Assembly (NCBI RefSeq): GCF_900156255.1
Contig: NZ_FTMK01000001.1
Span: 62,001 to 126,000 of the forward strand
Direction of reading: 5' to 3'
Length of the DNA: 64,000 bases
Origin: Paracoccus thiocyanatus
GTDB taxonomy: Bacteria > Pseudomonadota > Alphaproteobacteria > Rhodobacterales > Rhodobacteraceae
The notes under the pieces were generated by a model. It saw nothing but the letters and a program-made list of their open reading frames with translations. It ran no database searches and had not been told where the DNA came from. Positions 9,204 through 18,072 of this stretch are shown here, piece by piece (the stretch's first letter is position 1; the number at the start of each line of letters is the position of its first letter). The translations under genes were made by a program, and so were the position numbers.

Positions 9204-10490
9204 CTATGCGGCTTGGCCGAGCATGGGTTTTCCCGCGACATAGGTTTGGGCGATTGCCCGATCGTCGCCCAGGATTTGCAGCACGAAAAGCTCTTCGGCC
9301 AGGGTCTCGGCCCGGTCCATGCGCAGGGCCATCGCCGGCGTCGCGCGGCTGTCCAGCACCACCAGGTCGGCATCCGTGCCCGGCTCCAGCGTGCCGATGC
9401 GGTCCGCCATCCCGAGCGCCAGCGCATTGCCGCGCGTCGCCCAGTGGAATGCGGCCAGGGGATGCAGCTTCTGGTTGCGCAGTTGCAGCACCTTGTAGCC
9501 CTCGGCCAGGGTTTGCAGCATGGAATAGCTGGTGCCGCCGCCGACATCGGTGGCGATGCCGCTGACCACGCCCGCGGCGCGCAGCCCCGCCTGGTCGAAA
9601 AGCCCCGAGCCGAGGAACAGGTTCGAGGTCGGGCAGAACACCGCGCGCGCCCCGGTTTCGGCCATGCGGGCGATTTCGCGCGGCTCCAGGTGGATGGAAT
9701 GCCCCAGCAGCAGCTTGTCCGACAAGAGCCCGTAGGTTTCGTAGATATCGAGATAGTCGCGCGCCTGCGGATAGAGCTCCAGGGTATAGGCGATCTCGTC
9801 GCGGTTTTCCGACAGATGCGTCTGGATGTGGCAATCGGGATGTTCGCGCACCAATTGCCCCGCCATCTGCAACTGTTCCGGCGTCGAGGTGATGGCAAAG
9901 CGGGGGGTGACGGCATAGCGCTGGCGGCCGCGGCCGTGCCATTTTGCGATCAGCCGCTTGCTGTCGTCATAGCCCTGTTGCGGGGTGTCCAGGACCGATT
10001 CGGGGGCGTTGCGGTCCATCATCACCTTGCCGGCGATCATCGCCATGCCCCGTGCCTCGGCGGCGGAAAACAGCGCCTCGGCCGATTGCGGATGCACCGA
10101 GCAGAAGGCGACGGCGGTGGTGGTGCCGTGCGAAAGCAGCAGGTCGAGGAATTTTTCCGCCATCAGCGGAGCATGGCCCTGATCGCCGAAGCGCGCTTCC
10201 TCGGGGAAGGTATAGGTATTGAGCCAGTCGAGAAGCTGCGCCCCCCAGCTGGCGATCACCTGCACCTGCGGGAAATGGATATGCGGGTCGATGAAGCCCG
10301 GCAGGATCAGGTTCGGGCGGTGGTCGATTTCCGCCAGGCCGGGTTCGCGCAGGGCGGCGTAATCGCCCATGGCGACGATCTTGCCGTCCTGGACGATGAC
10401 GGCGCCGTCCTCGTGATAAGCGAAGGCGTCCTGGGTTTCGGCGGGGTCGGCGTAAAAGGAGAGCGTGCGCCCCCGGATCAACTGTCGCAT
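9204..10490 (-). CDS. guaD: Guanine deaminase
   Basis: A 428-residue amidohydrolase that converts guanine to xanthine and ammonia. Metal-site motifs are visible: PGFIDPHIHFPQ (first His-x-His), THLSEN (third His), LGHSIHL and the final Asp in ATDVGGGTSYSM. The insert FPEEARFGD and CSVHPQSAEALF are characteristic of GuaD rather than other cyclic deaminases. It is the last gene of the xdhA-xdhB-xdhC-guaD operon, and its start overlaps the end of xdhC by 13 bases. No clear ribosome-binding site precedes it, because that stretch is a copy of an intergenic repeat, so translation is probably coupled to xdhC. Its product feeds XdhAB directly. Confidence 0.93.
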   Translation of the reverse strand: MRQLIRGRTLSFYADPAETQDAFAYHEDGAVIVQDGKIVAMGDYAALREPGLAEIDHRPNLILPGFIDPHIHFPQVQVIASWGAQLLDWLNTYTFPEEARFGDQGHAPLMAEKFLDLLLSHGTTTAVAFCSVHPQSAEALFSAAEARGMAMIAGKVMMDRNAPESVLDTPQQGYDDSKRLIAKWHGRGRQRYAVTPRFAITSTPEQLQMAGQLVREHPDCHIQTHLSENRDEIAYTLELYPQARDYLDIYETYGLLSDKLLLGHSIHLEPREIARMAETGARAVFCPTSNLFLGSGLFDQAGLRAAGVVSGIATDVGGGTSYSMLQTLAEGYKVLQLRNQKLHPLAAFHWATRGNALALGMADRIGTLEPGTDADLVVLDSRATPAMALRMDRAETLAEELFVLQILGDDRAIAQTYVAGKPMLGQAA

Positions 10491-11221
10491 GAGTATTTTT
10501 CAAACGGTGAAACGGTTTCGGTGAGCCGGCCGATGATCTCGGCGGCGGTGAAGGCGGCGATGATCTCGGGGCGCTTGTCGCGCGAATATCCCGCGCCGAT
10601 GGGGCAGGTCAGCCGTTCGGTGCCCAGCCCCTGGGCGCGGGCAAAGCGGCGGAACTGCGCCAGTTTCGTCCGGCTGCCGATCATGCCGATATAGGGGGCG
10701 TCCATGCGCCGCAGCGCCTCGGCCGCCAGCAGGAAGTCGAGCGCGTGGTCATGGGTGACGATGATGTGGCTGGTGCCCTGGGGGGCGTTGCGAATCTCGG
10801 CCTCGGGCAGGGGGGTCAGGCGGGTCTCGCCGGTGGCTTGCGCCAGTTCGCCCATGCGCTGGTCGATCAGGATCGGGCGCAGCGGCAAAAGCGCCAGGGC
10901 GCGGGCCAGCGCCCGGCCGACATGGCCGGCGCCGAAGATCAGCACCTGCGGATGGTCTGGCGCGGGCGGGGCTTGGCTGATGCGGGTCAGGGCGAGTTCG
11001 ACCCGGCCGCCGCAGCATTGGCCGATTTCCGGGCCCAGGGGGACGTCCATCGCGGCCTGCGCTTCGCCGCGCGCCAGCATCTGCCGGGCGCGGTCGATGG
11101 CCATGTATTCCAGCTGGCCGCCGCCGATGGTGCCCTGCACCGCGCCGGGGGTGACGAACATCGCCGCCCCCGTCTCGCGCGGGGACGAGCCGCGGGTGCG
11201 GGTGATCTTGACCCGGATCAT
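10478..11221 (-). CDS. xdhC: Xanthine dehydrogenase accessory protein XdhC
   Basis: A 247-residue maturation factor that binds molybdenum cofactor, promotes its sulfuration and delivers it to XdhB. Visible signatures are RGSSPRETGAAMFV near the N-terminus, GTIGGGQLEY, the Cys pair GQCCGGRVEL, a Rossmann-type VLIFGAGHVGRALARAL, and YIGMIGSR with the closing CPIG. The start ATG overlaps the xdhB stop as ATGA. The protein begins only nine residues before RGSSPRE, so the short N-terminal helix of most XdhC proteins is missing. Its last residues (FEKYSCDS) are encoded inside a repeat element that reappears at 46.4 kb. Confidence 0.9.
   Translation of the reverse strand: MIRVKITRTRGSSPRETGAAMFVTPGAVQGTIGGGQLEYMAIDRARQMLARGEAQAAMDVPLGPEIGQCCGGRVELALTRISQAPPAPDHPQVLIFGAGHVGRALARALALLPLRPILIDQRMGELAQATGETRLTPLPEAEIRNAPQGTSHIIVTHDHALDFLLAAEALRRMDAPYIGMIGSRTKLAQFRRFARAQGLGTERLTCPIGAGYSRDKRPEIIAAFTAAEIIGRLTETVSPFEKYSCDS
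10489..10513 (+). repeat. Repeat copy A1 at the xdhC/guaD junction
   Basis: The 25 bases beginning ATGAGTATTT and ending AAACGGTGAAAC match 21 of 25 positions of 46418-46442. This copy is inside coding DNA: on the minus strand it encodes the last residues of XdhC and lies directly in front of the guaD start codon. See the repeat family finding. Confidence 0.6.
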
Positions 11222-13530
11222 GGCCGCAACCGCTCGATGGCCATCAGCACCCGTTCGGGCGTGGCGGGGGCGTCGATGCGCGGGTTTTCGGCATAGCCGT
11301 TGAAGCTGGCCACCGCCATGTTCAGCGCCTGGAAGACCGAGATGCCCAGCATGAAGGGCGGCTCGCCCACCGCCTTGGACCGCTTGATGGTGTTTTCGCG
11401 GTTCACCGACCAGTCGGCAAGCTGCACGTTGAAGACCTTGGGCCGGTCGGATGCCAGCGGGATCTTGTAGGTCGAGGGCGCATGGGTGCGCAGCCGGCCC
11501 TTGTCGTCCCACCACAGTTCCTCGCTGGTCAGCCAGCCGGTGCCCTGGACGAAGGCGCCTTCGACCTGGCCCTTGTCCAGCGCCGGGTTCAGGCTGCGGC
11601 CCACGTCATGCAGCAGGTCTGCCCGCTCGATCACGTATTCGCCGGTCAGCGTGTCCACCGAGACCTCGGAACAGGCGGCGCCATAGGCGAAGTAATAGAA
11701 GGGCCGGCCGCGGCCGGTATCGCGGTCCCAGTGGATCTTGGGCGTCTTGTAGAAGCCCGCGGCCGAAAGCTGGACCCGCGCCAGATAGGCGGTGTTGATG
11801 AAATCCTGGAAGGGCATTTCCTCGGTGCCGATCTGCACCGTCTCGCCGATGCTGACCAGTTCGGGCGGCACGTCCCTGGCCTTGGCGGCGAAGGCGGTCA
11901 GCCGCTCGATCAACTGCCGGCAGGCGTCCAGCGCCGCCATGCCGTTCAGGTCCGAGCCCGAGGAGGCCGCGGTGGCCGAGGTGTTGGGCACCTTTTCGGT
12001 CGTGGTCTTGGTGATCTTGATGCGGTCGATGCTGACCCCCAGCGCCTCGGCCACCACCTGGGCGACCTTGGTGTTCAGGCCCTGGCCCATCTCGGTGCCG
12101 CCGTGGTTCAGGTGGATCGAGCCGTCGGAATAGATGTGGATCAGCGCGCCGGCTTGGTTATACCAGGTCGCTGTGAAGCTGATGCCGAACTTGACCGGGG
12201 TCAGGGCGATGCCCTTGCGGATCGCGCCGCCCTGTTCCTGGGCGCGGGCGTTCCAGTCCAGCACCGCCTGGCGGCGGGCGTGATAGTCGCTGCTGGCCTC
12301 CAACTCCTCGAAGATGCGGGGCAGGATCTGGTCCTCGACCTCTTGGTGATAGGGGGTGAGCTGGCCGTTTTCGTAAAGGTTCAGCTTGCGGATTTCCAGC
12401 GGATCGCGGCCAAGGGCATAGGCGATGTCCTCGATCACCCGCTCGGCCATGACCACTCCTTGCGGGCCGCCGAAGCCGCGGAAGGCGGTGTTCGAGCAGG
12501 TGTTGGTCTTCAGCGGATGGCTGCGCAGTTCCACCGCCGGGTAGTAATAGGCATTGTCGGCATGGAACAGCGCCCGGTCCGTCACCGGCCCCGACAGGTC
12601 CGAGGACCAGCCGCAGCGGGCGTAGAAATCGGCATCGACGGCGTGGATGCGGCCGGTCTCGTCATAGCCCACCTGGTAGTCGATGACGAAATCGTGCCGC
12701 TTGCCGGTGATGGCGAAGTCGTCGTCGCGGTCGGGGCGCAGCTTGACGGCGCGGCCCAGCTTCTTGGCCGCCAAGGCCGAGATGCAGGCAAAGGGGTTCA
12801 TCTGCGATTCCTTGCCGCCGAAGCCGCCGCCCATGCGGCGCACGTTCACCACCACGGCGTTCGAGGGCACGCCCAGCACATGGGCGACCATGTGCTGCAC
12901 CTCGGTCGGGTGCTGGGTCGAGACGTTGACCACGACCTCGTCATCCTCGCCGGGGATCGAGAAGGCGATCTGGCTTTCCAGGTAGAAATGTTCCTGCCCG
13001 CCGACGGTCAGCCGGCCGGACATGCGCCGCGGCGCGCGGTCAAGTTCGGCCATGTCGCCGCGGGCAAGCTTCAGCGGCTTGGTCACATAGCCCATGCCGG
13101 CATCGCGGGCGCTGATCGCGTCGATGGCAAAGGGCAGTTCCTGGTATTCCACGCGGGCCAGTTGGCAGGCGCGGCGGGCTTGGTCGCGGGTCTCGGCCAC
13201 CACGGCGAAGATCGGCTGGCCGTGAAACTGCACCTCTCCTTCGGCCAGCAGCGGCTCGTCATGCAGGCCGGTGGGCGAGATGTCGTTATGGCCGGGGATG
13301 TCGGCGGCGGTCAGCACCAGATGCACGCCGGGGGCCTTGCGCACCGCATCCAGGTCCATCCCCGTGATGCGGCCATGCGCGACGGTCGAAAGCCCCAGAT
13401 AGGCGTGCAGCGTGCCGATGGGTTCCAGCAGGTCGTCGGCATAATCGGCCCGGCCGGTGACGTGCTTTTCGGCGGAATCGTGAGTGATGGGCGTATGGGC
13501 GGCGCCCTTGACGAAGACGTCCTGTTTCAT
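11218..13530 (-). CDS. xdhB: Xanthine dehydrogenase, molybdopterin-binding subunit
   Basis: A 770-residue large subunit that carries the molybdenum cofactor and oxidises hypoxanthine and xanthine to urate. Characteristic segments include AHTPITHDSAEKHVTGRADYADD at the N-terminus (quoted for its core HVTGRA-Y-DD), QEHFYLE, GGGFGGKE, NTAFRGFGGPQG, GGTEMGQGLNTK and the C-terminal GEPPFMLG. The length matches the bacterial XdhB of Rhodobacter (about 777). The gene overlaps xdhA and xdhC by four bases (ATGA) at each end, so the three are translated as a coupled set. Two XdhA-XdhB pairs are expected per active enzyme, in the cytoplasm. Confidence 0.96.
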   Translation of the reverse strand: MKQDVFVKGAAHTPITHDSAEKHVTGRADYADDLLEPIGTLHAYLGLSTVAHGRITGMDLDAVRKAPGVHLVLTAADIPGHNDISPTGLHDEPLLAEGEVQFHGQPIFAVVAETRDQARRACQLARVEYQELPFAIDAISARDAGMGYVTKPLKLARGDMAELDRAPRRMSGRLTVGGQEHFYLESQIAFSIPGEDDEVVVNVSTQHPTEVQHMVAHVLGVPSNAVVVNVRRMGGGFGGKESQMNPFACISALAAKKLGRAVKLRPDRDDDFAITGKRHDFVIDYQVGYDETGRIHAVDADFYARCGWSSDLSGPVTDRALFHADNAYYYPAVELRSHPLKTNTCSNTAFRGFGGPQGVVMAERVIEDIAYALGRDPLEIRKLNLYENGQLTPYHQEVEDQILPRIFEELEASSDYHARRQAVLDWNARAQEQGGAIRKGIALTPVKFGISFTATWYNQAGALIHIYSDGSIHLNHGGTEMGQGLNTKVAQVVAEALGVSIDRIKITKTTTEKVPNTSATAASSGSDLNGMAALDACRQLIERLTAFAAKARDVPPELVSIGETVQIGTEEMPFQDFINTAYLARVQLSAAGFYKTPKIHWDRDTGRGRPFYYFAYGAACSEVSVDTLTGEYVIERADLLHDVGRSLNPALDKGQVEGAFVQGTGWLTSEELWWDDKGRLRTHAPSTYKIPLASDRPKVFNVQLADWSVNRENTIKRSKAVGEPPFMLGISVFQALNMAVASFNGYAENPRIDAPATPERVLMAIERLRP

Positions 13531-14972
13531 TCGACCCTCCTTAGCCGGTGGTCTGCGCCCTGCTGTTCAAGCCAGAAGCGGCGGAAGAAGTTGGCGGCGA
13601 GCTGCTGGCGGTATGCGGCGCTGGCCCGCCAGTCGCTGAGCGGCTGGAAGTCGTTTGCGACCGCGCGCGCCGCCGCCTCGAATGTCTCGGCGGTAAAGGG
13701 CTGGCCCCTTAGCGCCGCCTCGGCCTGGGTGGCGCGCTTGGGGGTCGCGGCCATGCCGCCGAAGGCCACCCGCGCGTCGATGATCGTCGCCCCGTCGGTT
13801 TCCACCCGGAAGGCGGCGGCCGATGCGGTGATGTCGGCATGGTGGCGCTTGCTGACCTTGTAGGCGGCGATGCGCGCCTGGCCCTTCAAGGGCACGGTGA
13901 TCGCTTCCACGAACTCGCCGGGGCGGCGGTCCTGCTTGCCGTATTCGATGAAGTAATCCTCGACGGGCAATTCGCGCGTGCCCTCGGCGCTGCGCAGCCG
14001 CAGGGTGGCGCCAAGCGCGATCAGCAAGGGCGGCGTCTCGCCGATGGGCGAGCCGTTGGCGACATTGCCGCCGATGGTGCCGGCGTTCCTGACCTGCCAG
14101 CCGCCGATGCGCAGCCAGTAATCCACCGCCTCGGGGAAATGCTGGCGCAGGAAGGGCTCGAACTCGGAATAGGTCACGCCGGCGCCGATGGTGACGTGGC
14201 CAGGGGCGATCTCGATCCGCTTGAGGTCGGCCAGATGGCCGATGAACACCGCCGGAGAGATGTCGCGCAGGAATTTCGTCACCCACAGGCCCACATCGGT
14301 CGCGCCGGCGACGATGGTCGCGTTCGGGTTCTGGGCCAGCACCTGCGCCAGGTCGGCGGCGTCGGCGGGCAGAATGGCGCGGTCCTGGCCGCGCGAGACC
14401 TCGACCCGCTCGGCCGGGATGGCTTGCAGGGCGGCGGTGATGCGGTCGCGCTCGACCGTCAGCGCGTCCATGTGCTGCCCGCCGGCCTCGCTGGCCGCGA
14501 AGGCCGCCTTCACGATCGGCTCATAGCCGGTGCAGCGGCACAGGTTGCCTTGCAGCGCGGTTTCCACCGCCAGCATGTCCGGGCGCGGATTGGCCATCCA
14601 CAGCCCGTAAAGCGCCATGACGAAGCCCGGCGTGCAAAAGCCGCATTGGCTGCCGTGATGTTCGACCATGGCGGCCTGGACCGGGTGCAGCCCGCCATCG
14701 GCCCCGCGCAGATGCTCGACGGTGACGACATGGCAGCCGTGGCAGGACGCCAGGAAGCGGATGCAGGCATTGATCGGCTCGTAATGCAGCCGGCCGTCAT
14801 GCAGGCGGCCGACCAGCACGGTGCAGGCGCCGCAATCGCCTTCGGCGCAGCCCTCCTTGGTGCCGGTCAGGCGGCGATTGAGCCGCAGGAAGTCCAGAAG
14901 CGTATCGCGAGAGCCCGCCTCGGTCAGGCAGATCTCGGTATCGTTCAGCAGAAAGCGCAATTCGTGGCCCAT
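13527..14972 (-). CDS. xdhA: Xanthine dehydrogenase, FeS/FAD subunit
   Basis: A 481-residue small subunit that carries electrons from the molybdenum site to NAD. The first 2Fe-2S cluster ligands are Cys42, Cys47 and Cys50 (GCAEGDCGAC) with a following Cys, and the second cluster is SQCGFCTPGF and NLCRCTGYEP. The FAD domain follows with ATIVAGATDVG and GGNVANGSPIGETPP. I chose the ATG at 14972 because GAGGACC precedes it and the protein then starts right at the ferredoxin fold; the frame extends 40 codons further without homology. First gene of the xdhABC-guaD operon, divergent from a LysR regulator. Confidence 0.96.
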   Translation of the reverse strand: MGHELRFLLNDTEICLTEAGSRDTLLDFLRLNRRLTGTKEGCAEGDCGACTVLVGRLHDGRLHYEPINACIRFLASCHGCHVVTVEHLRGADGGLHPVQAAMVEHHGSQCGFCTPGFVMALYGLWMANPRPDMLAVETALQGNLCRCTGYEPIVKAAFAASEAGGQHMDALTVERDRITAALQAIPAERVEVSRGQDRAILPADAADLAQVLAQNPNATIVAGATDVGLWVTKFLRDISPAVFIGHLADLKRIEIAPGHVTIGAGVTYSEFEPFLRQHFPEAVDYWLRIGGWQVRNAGTIGGNVANGSPIGETPPLLIALGATLRLRSAEGTRELPVEDYFIEYGKQDRRPGEFVEAITVPLKGQARIAAYKVSKRHHADITASAAAFRVETDGATIIDARVAFGGMAATPKRATQAEAALRGQPFTAETFEAAARAVANDFQPLSDWRASAAYRQQLAANFFRRFWLEQQGADHRLRRVE

Positions 14973-15051
14973 TCGGTCCTCGCTCGGGATGGCTGGGTAT
15001 GGGAAAAGCCTAAAGGCGAATTGCTCTTTGCGAAATCTCGGATTGAGCATA

Positions 15052-15110
15052 AGACTTTCAGCGATTCCTTGAAAGAGGCGGGTTGAGACCATGCCCTATC
15101 TTGAAAGTCT
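15052..15110. promoter_or_regulatory. Inverted and direct TGAAAG half-sites between xdhA and LysR gene
   Basis: AGACTTTCA (15052-15060) and TGAAAGTCT (15102-15110) form a perfect nine-base inverted repeat around the regulator's start codon. A third half-site, TGAAAG at 15070-15075, pairs with CTTTCA (15055-15060) as a 6-9-6 palindrome and repeats directly 32 bases later, about three helical turns. This spacing suits a LysR tetramer binding two sites on one face of DNA. Binding is inferred. Confidence 0.5.
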
Positions 15111-15987
15111 GCGGGTTTTCGTCCGGGTGGTCGAGCTTGGCTCGATCACCGCGGGCGGGCGCGACCTGCGCATGTCGCCGGCCGTCGCCTCGAACCGGAT
15201 CAAGGACCTTGAGACGCGCTATGGGGTGCGGCTTTTGAACCGCACCACCCGCAAGCTGGTCCCGACCGAGGTGGGGCGGGCCTTTTATGACAATGCCCGC
15301 CGGGTGATCGAGACGCTGGACGAGGCCGAGGCGGTGGTCTCGGGCTTTTCGGGGATGCCGCATGGCGCCTTGCGGGTGACGGCGCCCCTGGGGCTGGGGC
15401 GGCGACTGATCGCGCCTTTGGTGCCGAAATTCTGCGACGAATATCCGGGGGTCGAGCTGCGGCTGCGGCTGTCGGACCGCAACGTCGACATCATCGCCGA
15501 CGGGATCGACCTGGCCTTTTTCCTGGGCGAGCCGCAGGATTCGGCGCTGAAATGGCGGCGGATCGCGGAATGCCGGCGCGCGCTGGTGGCGACGCCCGGC
15601 TATCTGGAGCAGCACGGCCGCCCCGAACGTCCCGAGGACCTGACTGCGCATAACTGCCTGTTGCTGCGCTATCCGCGCAGCCCGGAATATTACTGGGTGC
15701 TGCAAACCCCCGAGGGGCCGCAGAAGCTTTTGGTGAACGGGCGCTTCGACGCCGATGACGGCGACGTGCTGAGCGGCTGGGCGCTGGAGGGCAGGGGGAT
15801 CGTCAACCGCCCCCGCTACGAGGTGGCCGAGCATCTGGCCGCCGGCCGCCTGGTCGAGGTGCTGCCGGACCATCCGCCGATCCCGTCGCAATTCGGCGTC
15901 CTGACCCCGCATCGCCGCTTGCAGGACCCCAAGGTGCGGCTGTTCGCCGATTTCATCGCGCGAGAGGTGCGGGGGGTATTCGCGTGA
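15091..15987 (+). CDS. LysR family regulator, probable controller of the xdh operon
   Basis: A 298-residue LysR-type regulator of the CrgA/AaeR-like branch: helix-turn-helix in residues 1-60 (LESLRVFVRVVELGSITAGGR, then SPAVASNRIKDLE), the TRKLVPTEVGRAFYD wing, and an effector domain from about 90. It is divergent from xdhA, and repeated TGAAAG half-sites lie in the 118-base gap and run into its own first codons, which suggests autoregulation together with control of xdhABC-guaD. The effector would plausibly be a purine or urate, but nothing in the sequence identifies it. Confidence 0.88.
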   Translation: MPYLESLRVFVRVVELGSITAGGRDLRMSPAVASNRIKDLETRYGVRLLNRTTRKLVPTEVGRAFYDNARRVIETLDEAEAVVSGFSGMPHGALRVTAPLGLGRRLIAPLVPKFCDEYPGVELRLRLSDRNVDIIADGIDLAFFLGEPQDSALKWRRIAECRRALVATPGYLEQHGRPERPEDLTAHNCLLLRYPRSPEYYWVLQTPEGPQKLLVNGRFDADDGDVLSGWALEGRGIVNRPRYEVAEHLAAGRLVEVLPDHPPIPSQFGVLTPHRRLQDPKVRLFADFIAREVRGVFA

Positions 15988-16011
15988 CAGACCGCCCAGC
16001 CGGGCCGCGGG

Positions 16012-17259
16012 TCAGTTCAGCGCGAATGTCCTGGGCAGGCCGCGATACCAGTCGATGATCGCCTGGCGTTCCTGCGGCTCCATGAAGCTGACATTGGCGG
16101 GCGGCATGGCATCGGTCACGCCGGCCTGGATATAGATTTCCCGCGCGGCGCGGGTGATGTCGTCGGGGGTCTCCAGCAGCACGCCCTTGGGGGCGGTGTG
16201 GATGCCCTCGTAAGAGGGTTCGCGCGCGTGGCACATCGAGCAGCGGCCCATTACCGCGTTATGGGCATCGTCCCAGCCGGGCGCGTCTATCATGGCCTGC
16301 TGGGTGGGGGTCAGGACCCGCGCCTCGGCCTGTTCCAGGGTCTGGCGGAACATCGGCGCGGTCGAGAGCCACATGACGATGATGAACAGGATCGTCGTCG
16401 CGGCCCAGGTCCACCATTTCATGCCGCCGCCCGCATGCATGGTGTTGAAGAAATGCCGGATGGTGACGCCCATCAGGAAGACCAGCCCGGCGATGACCCA
16501 GTTGTATTCGGTGGCAAAGGCCAGCGGGTAGTGGTTCGACAGCATCAGGAACACCACCGGCAGGGTCAGGTAGTTGTTATGCGTCGAGCGCAGCTTGGCG
16601 ATCTTGCCGTATTTCGGATCGGCGGGTCGCCCGGCCTTGAGGTCGGCCACGACGATGCGCTGGTTCGGCATGATGACGAAGAACACGTTCGCGGTCATGA
16701 TCGTGGCGGTAAAGGCGCCCAGGTGCAGCATGGTGGCGCGGCCGGTGAAGACCTGGTCATAGGCCCAGCCCATGACCATCAGCAGCACGAACAGGATCAG
16801 CATCAGCAGGGTCGGGGTCTCGCCCAGCCGGGATTTGCACAGGTTGGTATAGACCAGCCAGCCGATCGACAGCGAGCCGGCCGAGATCAGGATCGCCTGC
16901 CAGGGCGCCAGCTCCATCTTGGCCGGGTCGATCAGGTAGAGTTCCGAGCCGACCCAATAGGTGATCATCAGGAGCGCCGCCCCCGAGATCCAGGTCATGT
17001 AGCTTTCCCATTTGAACCAGATCAGGTGGTCGGGCATCCGTTCCGGCGCCACCAGGTATTTCTGGATGTGGTAGAAGCCGCCGCCATGGACCTGCCATTC
17101 CTCGCCATGCGCGCCCGGCGGCAGGCCCGGCACCTTGCGCAGCCCCAGGTCGAGCGCGACGAAATAGAAGGACGAGCCGATCCAGCAGATGGCGGTGACG
17201 ACATGCGTCCAGCGAATGGCGAAGCCGAGCCAATCCCAGATGACGGCGAAATCGGACAT
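16012..17259 (-). CDS. puuD: Urate hydroxylase PuuD (membrane urate oxidase with cytochrome c domain)
   Basis: A 415-residue protein that oxidises urate to 5-hydroxyisourate, passing electrons to the respiratory chain instead of oxygen. About eight transmembrane helices (WTHVVTAICWIGSSFYFVALD, then several more) are followed by a C-terminal monohaem cytochrome c with CSMCH at residues 340-344 and a probable axial Met384 in DAMPPANV. This fusion defines PuuD and explains the absence of a soluble urate oxidase. It is convergent with the LysR regulator and separate from the xdh operon, so it has its own promoter in 17260-17475. Its product is the substrate of UraH at 31 kb. Confidence 0.93.
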   Translation of the reverse strand: MSDFAVIWDWLGFAIRWTHVVTAICWIGSSFYFVALDLGLRKVPGLPPGAHGEEWQVHGGGFYHIQKYLVAPERMPDHLIWFKWESYMTWISGAALLMITYWVGSELYLIDPAKMELAPWQAILISAGSLSIGWLVYTNLCKSRLGETPTLLMLILFVLLMVMGWAYDQVFTGRATMLHLGAFTATIMTANVFFVIMPNQRIVVADLKAGRPADPKYGKIAKLRSTHNNYLTLPVVFLMLSNHYPLAFATEYNWVIAGLVFLMGVTIRHFFNTMHAGGGMKWWTWAATTILFIIVMWLSTAPMFRQTLEQAEARVLTPTQQAMIDAPGWDDAHNAVMGRCSMCHAREPSYEGIHTAPKGVLLETPDDITRAAREIYIQAGVTDAMPPANVSFMEPQERQAIIDWYRGLPRTFALN

Positions 17260-17386
17260 GGTCTGGTCTCCTGTCTAGCTGGCGAAAGACTAGCGGTTCG
17301 GCGGGGTTGCGAGTATTCACGCATTTCCCCTTGCTGTCTTAACGATGCGTTGAAAATCTTTCGCGCGGGCGCAGGGTGGGCGGAAG

Positions 17387-17422
17387 GAGGGGGCTTTGCC
17401 CCCTCAGGCCCGTGCCGGGCCT
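17387..17422. terminator. Two tandem GC-rich hairpins after purN
   Basis: GAGGGGGC/GCCCCCTC with loop TTT (17387-17405) is followed at once by AGGCCCG/CGGGCCT with loop TGC (17406-17422). Both stems are perfect. They lie between the end of purN and the start of puuD (both minus strand) next to a repeat copy. No T-run follows on the minus strand, so termination is likely but not certain. Confidence 0.5.
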
Positions 17423-17425
17423 TCA

Positions 17426-17454
17426 CCCCCAGGATATTTGGCCACGAAAGAAGC
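17426..17454 (+). repeat. Repeat copy B1 (CCCCCAGGATATTTGG element)
   Basis: These 29 bases, starting CCCCCAGGATATTTGG and ending CGAAAGAAGC, match 28 of 29 positions of the reverse complement of 31360-31388. Both copies adjoin GC-rich hairpins in intergenic DNA. Confidence 0.75.
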
Positions 17455-17475
17455 CGGCGCCGCGCCCGCCATCTT

Positions 17476-18072
17476 TCAGGCGGCGGTCAGGGTGATCGGC
17501 CTTTGGTCGCCCTGGGCGAAGCGGCGCAGCACCTGGGGGTAGAGCCGGTGTTCCTGGGCCAGCACGCGGGCGGCCAGGGTTTCGGCGCTGTCGCCGGGCA
17601 GGATCGGCACGCGGACCTGGCCCAGGATCGGGCCGGCATCGAGGTCCGGCGTCACCAGATGCACCGAGGCGCCGGCCTGGGCGTCGCCGGCCTCGATGGC
17701 CCGGCGGTGGGTGTGGAGGCCGGGATATTTCGGCAGCAGCGACGGGTGGATGTTCAGGATCCGTCCCTGGAAGCGCTGCACGAAGTCCGGGGTCAGGATG
17801 CGCATGAAGCCGGCAAGGCACAGGATGTCGGGCCGGGCCGCGAGCAGAGGTTCCAGGAGCGCGGCCTCGAACCCGGCGCGGTCGCCAGGATAGGCCCGGT
17901 GGTCGATGGCGAAGCTGGGGACGTCCAGCGCGCGGGCATGGGCCAGCCCCGCCGCCTGCGGGTCGTTCGAGCCGACGATCACCGGGCGCGCCGGATGGTC
18001 GCCGGTCATCGATTCGACCAGCTTGATCATGTTCGAGCCGCCGCCCGAGATCAGGATGGCGACGCGTTTCAC
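17476..18072 (-). CDS. purN: Phosphoribosylglycinamide formyltransferase
   Basis: A 198-residue cytosolic enzyme that transfers formyl from 10-formyltetrahydrofolate to GAR, the third step of purine synthesis. Signatures are [15 protein letters not shown] at the N-terminus, [15 protein letters not shown], the catalytic [14 protein letters not shown] (Asn-His pair with preceding Asn in LNIHPS), and the Asp in [16 protein letters not shown]. It overlaps purM by four bases (ATGA), the usual purM-purN order. Terminator-like hairpins follow it. Confidence 0.96.
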   Translation of the reverse strand: MKRVAILISGGGSNMIKLVESMTGDHPARPVIVGSNDPQAAGLAHARALDVPSFAIDHRAYPGDRAGFEAALLEPLLAARPDILCLAGFMRILTPDFVQRFQGRILNIHPSLLPKYPGLHTHRRAIEAGDAQAGASVHLVTPDLDAGPILGQVRVPILPGDSAETLAARVLAQEHRLYPQVLRRFAQGDQRPITLTAA

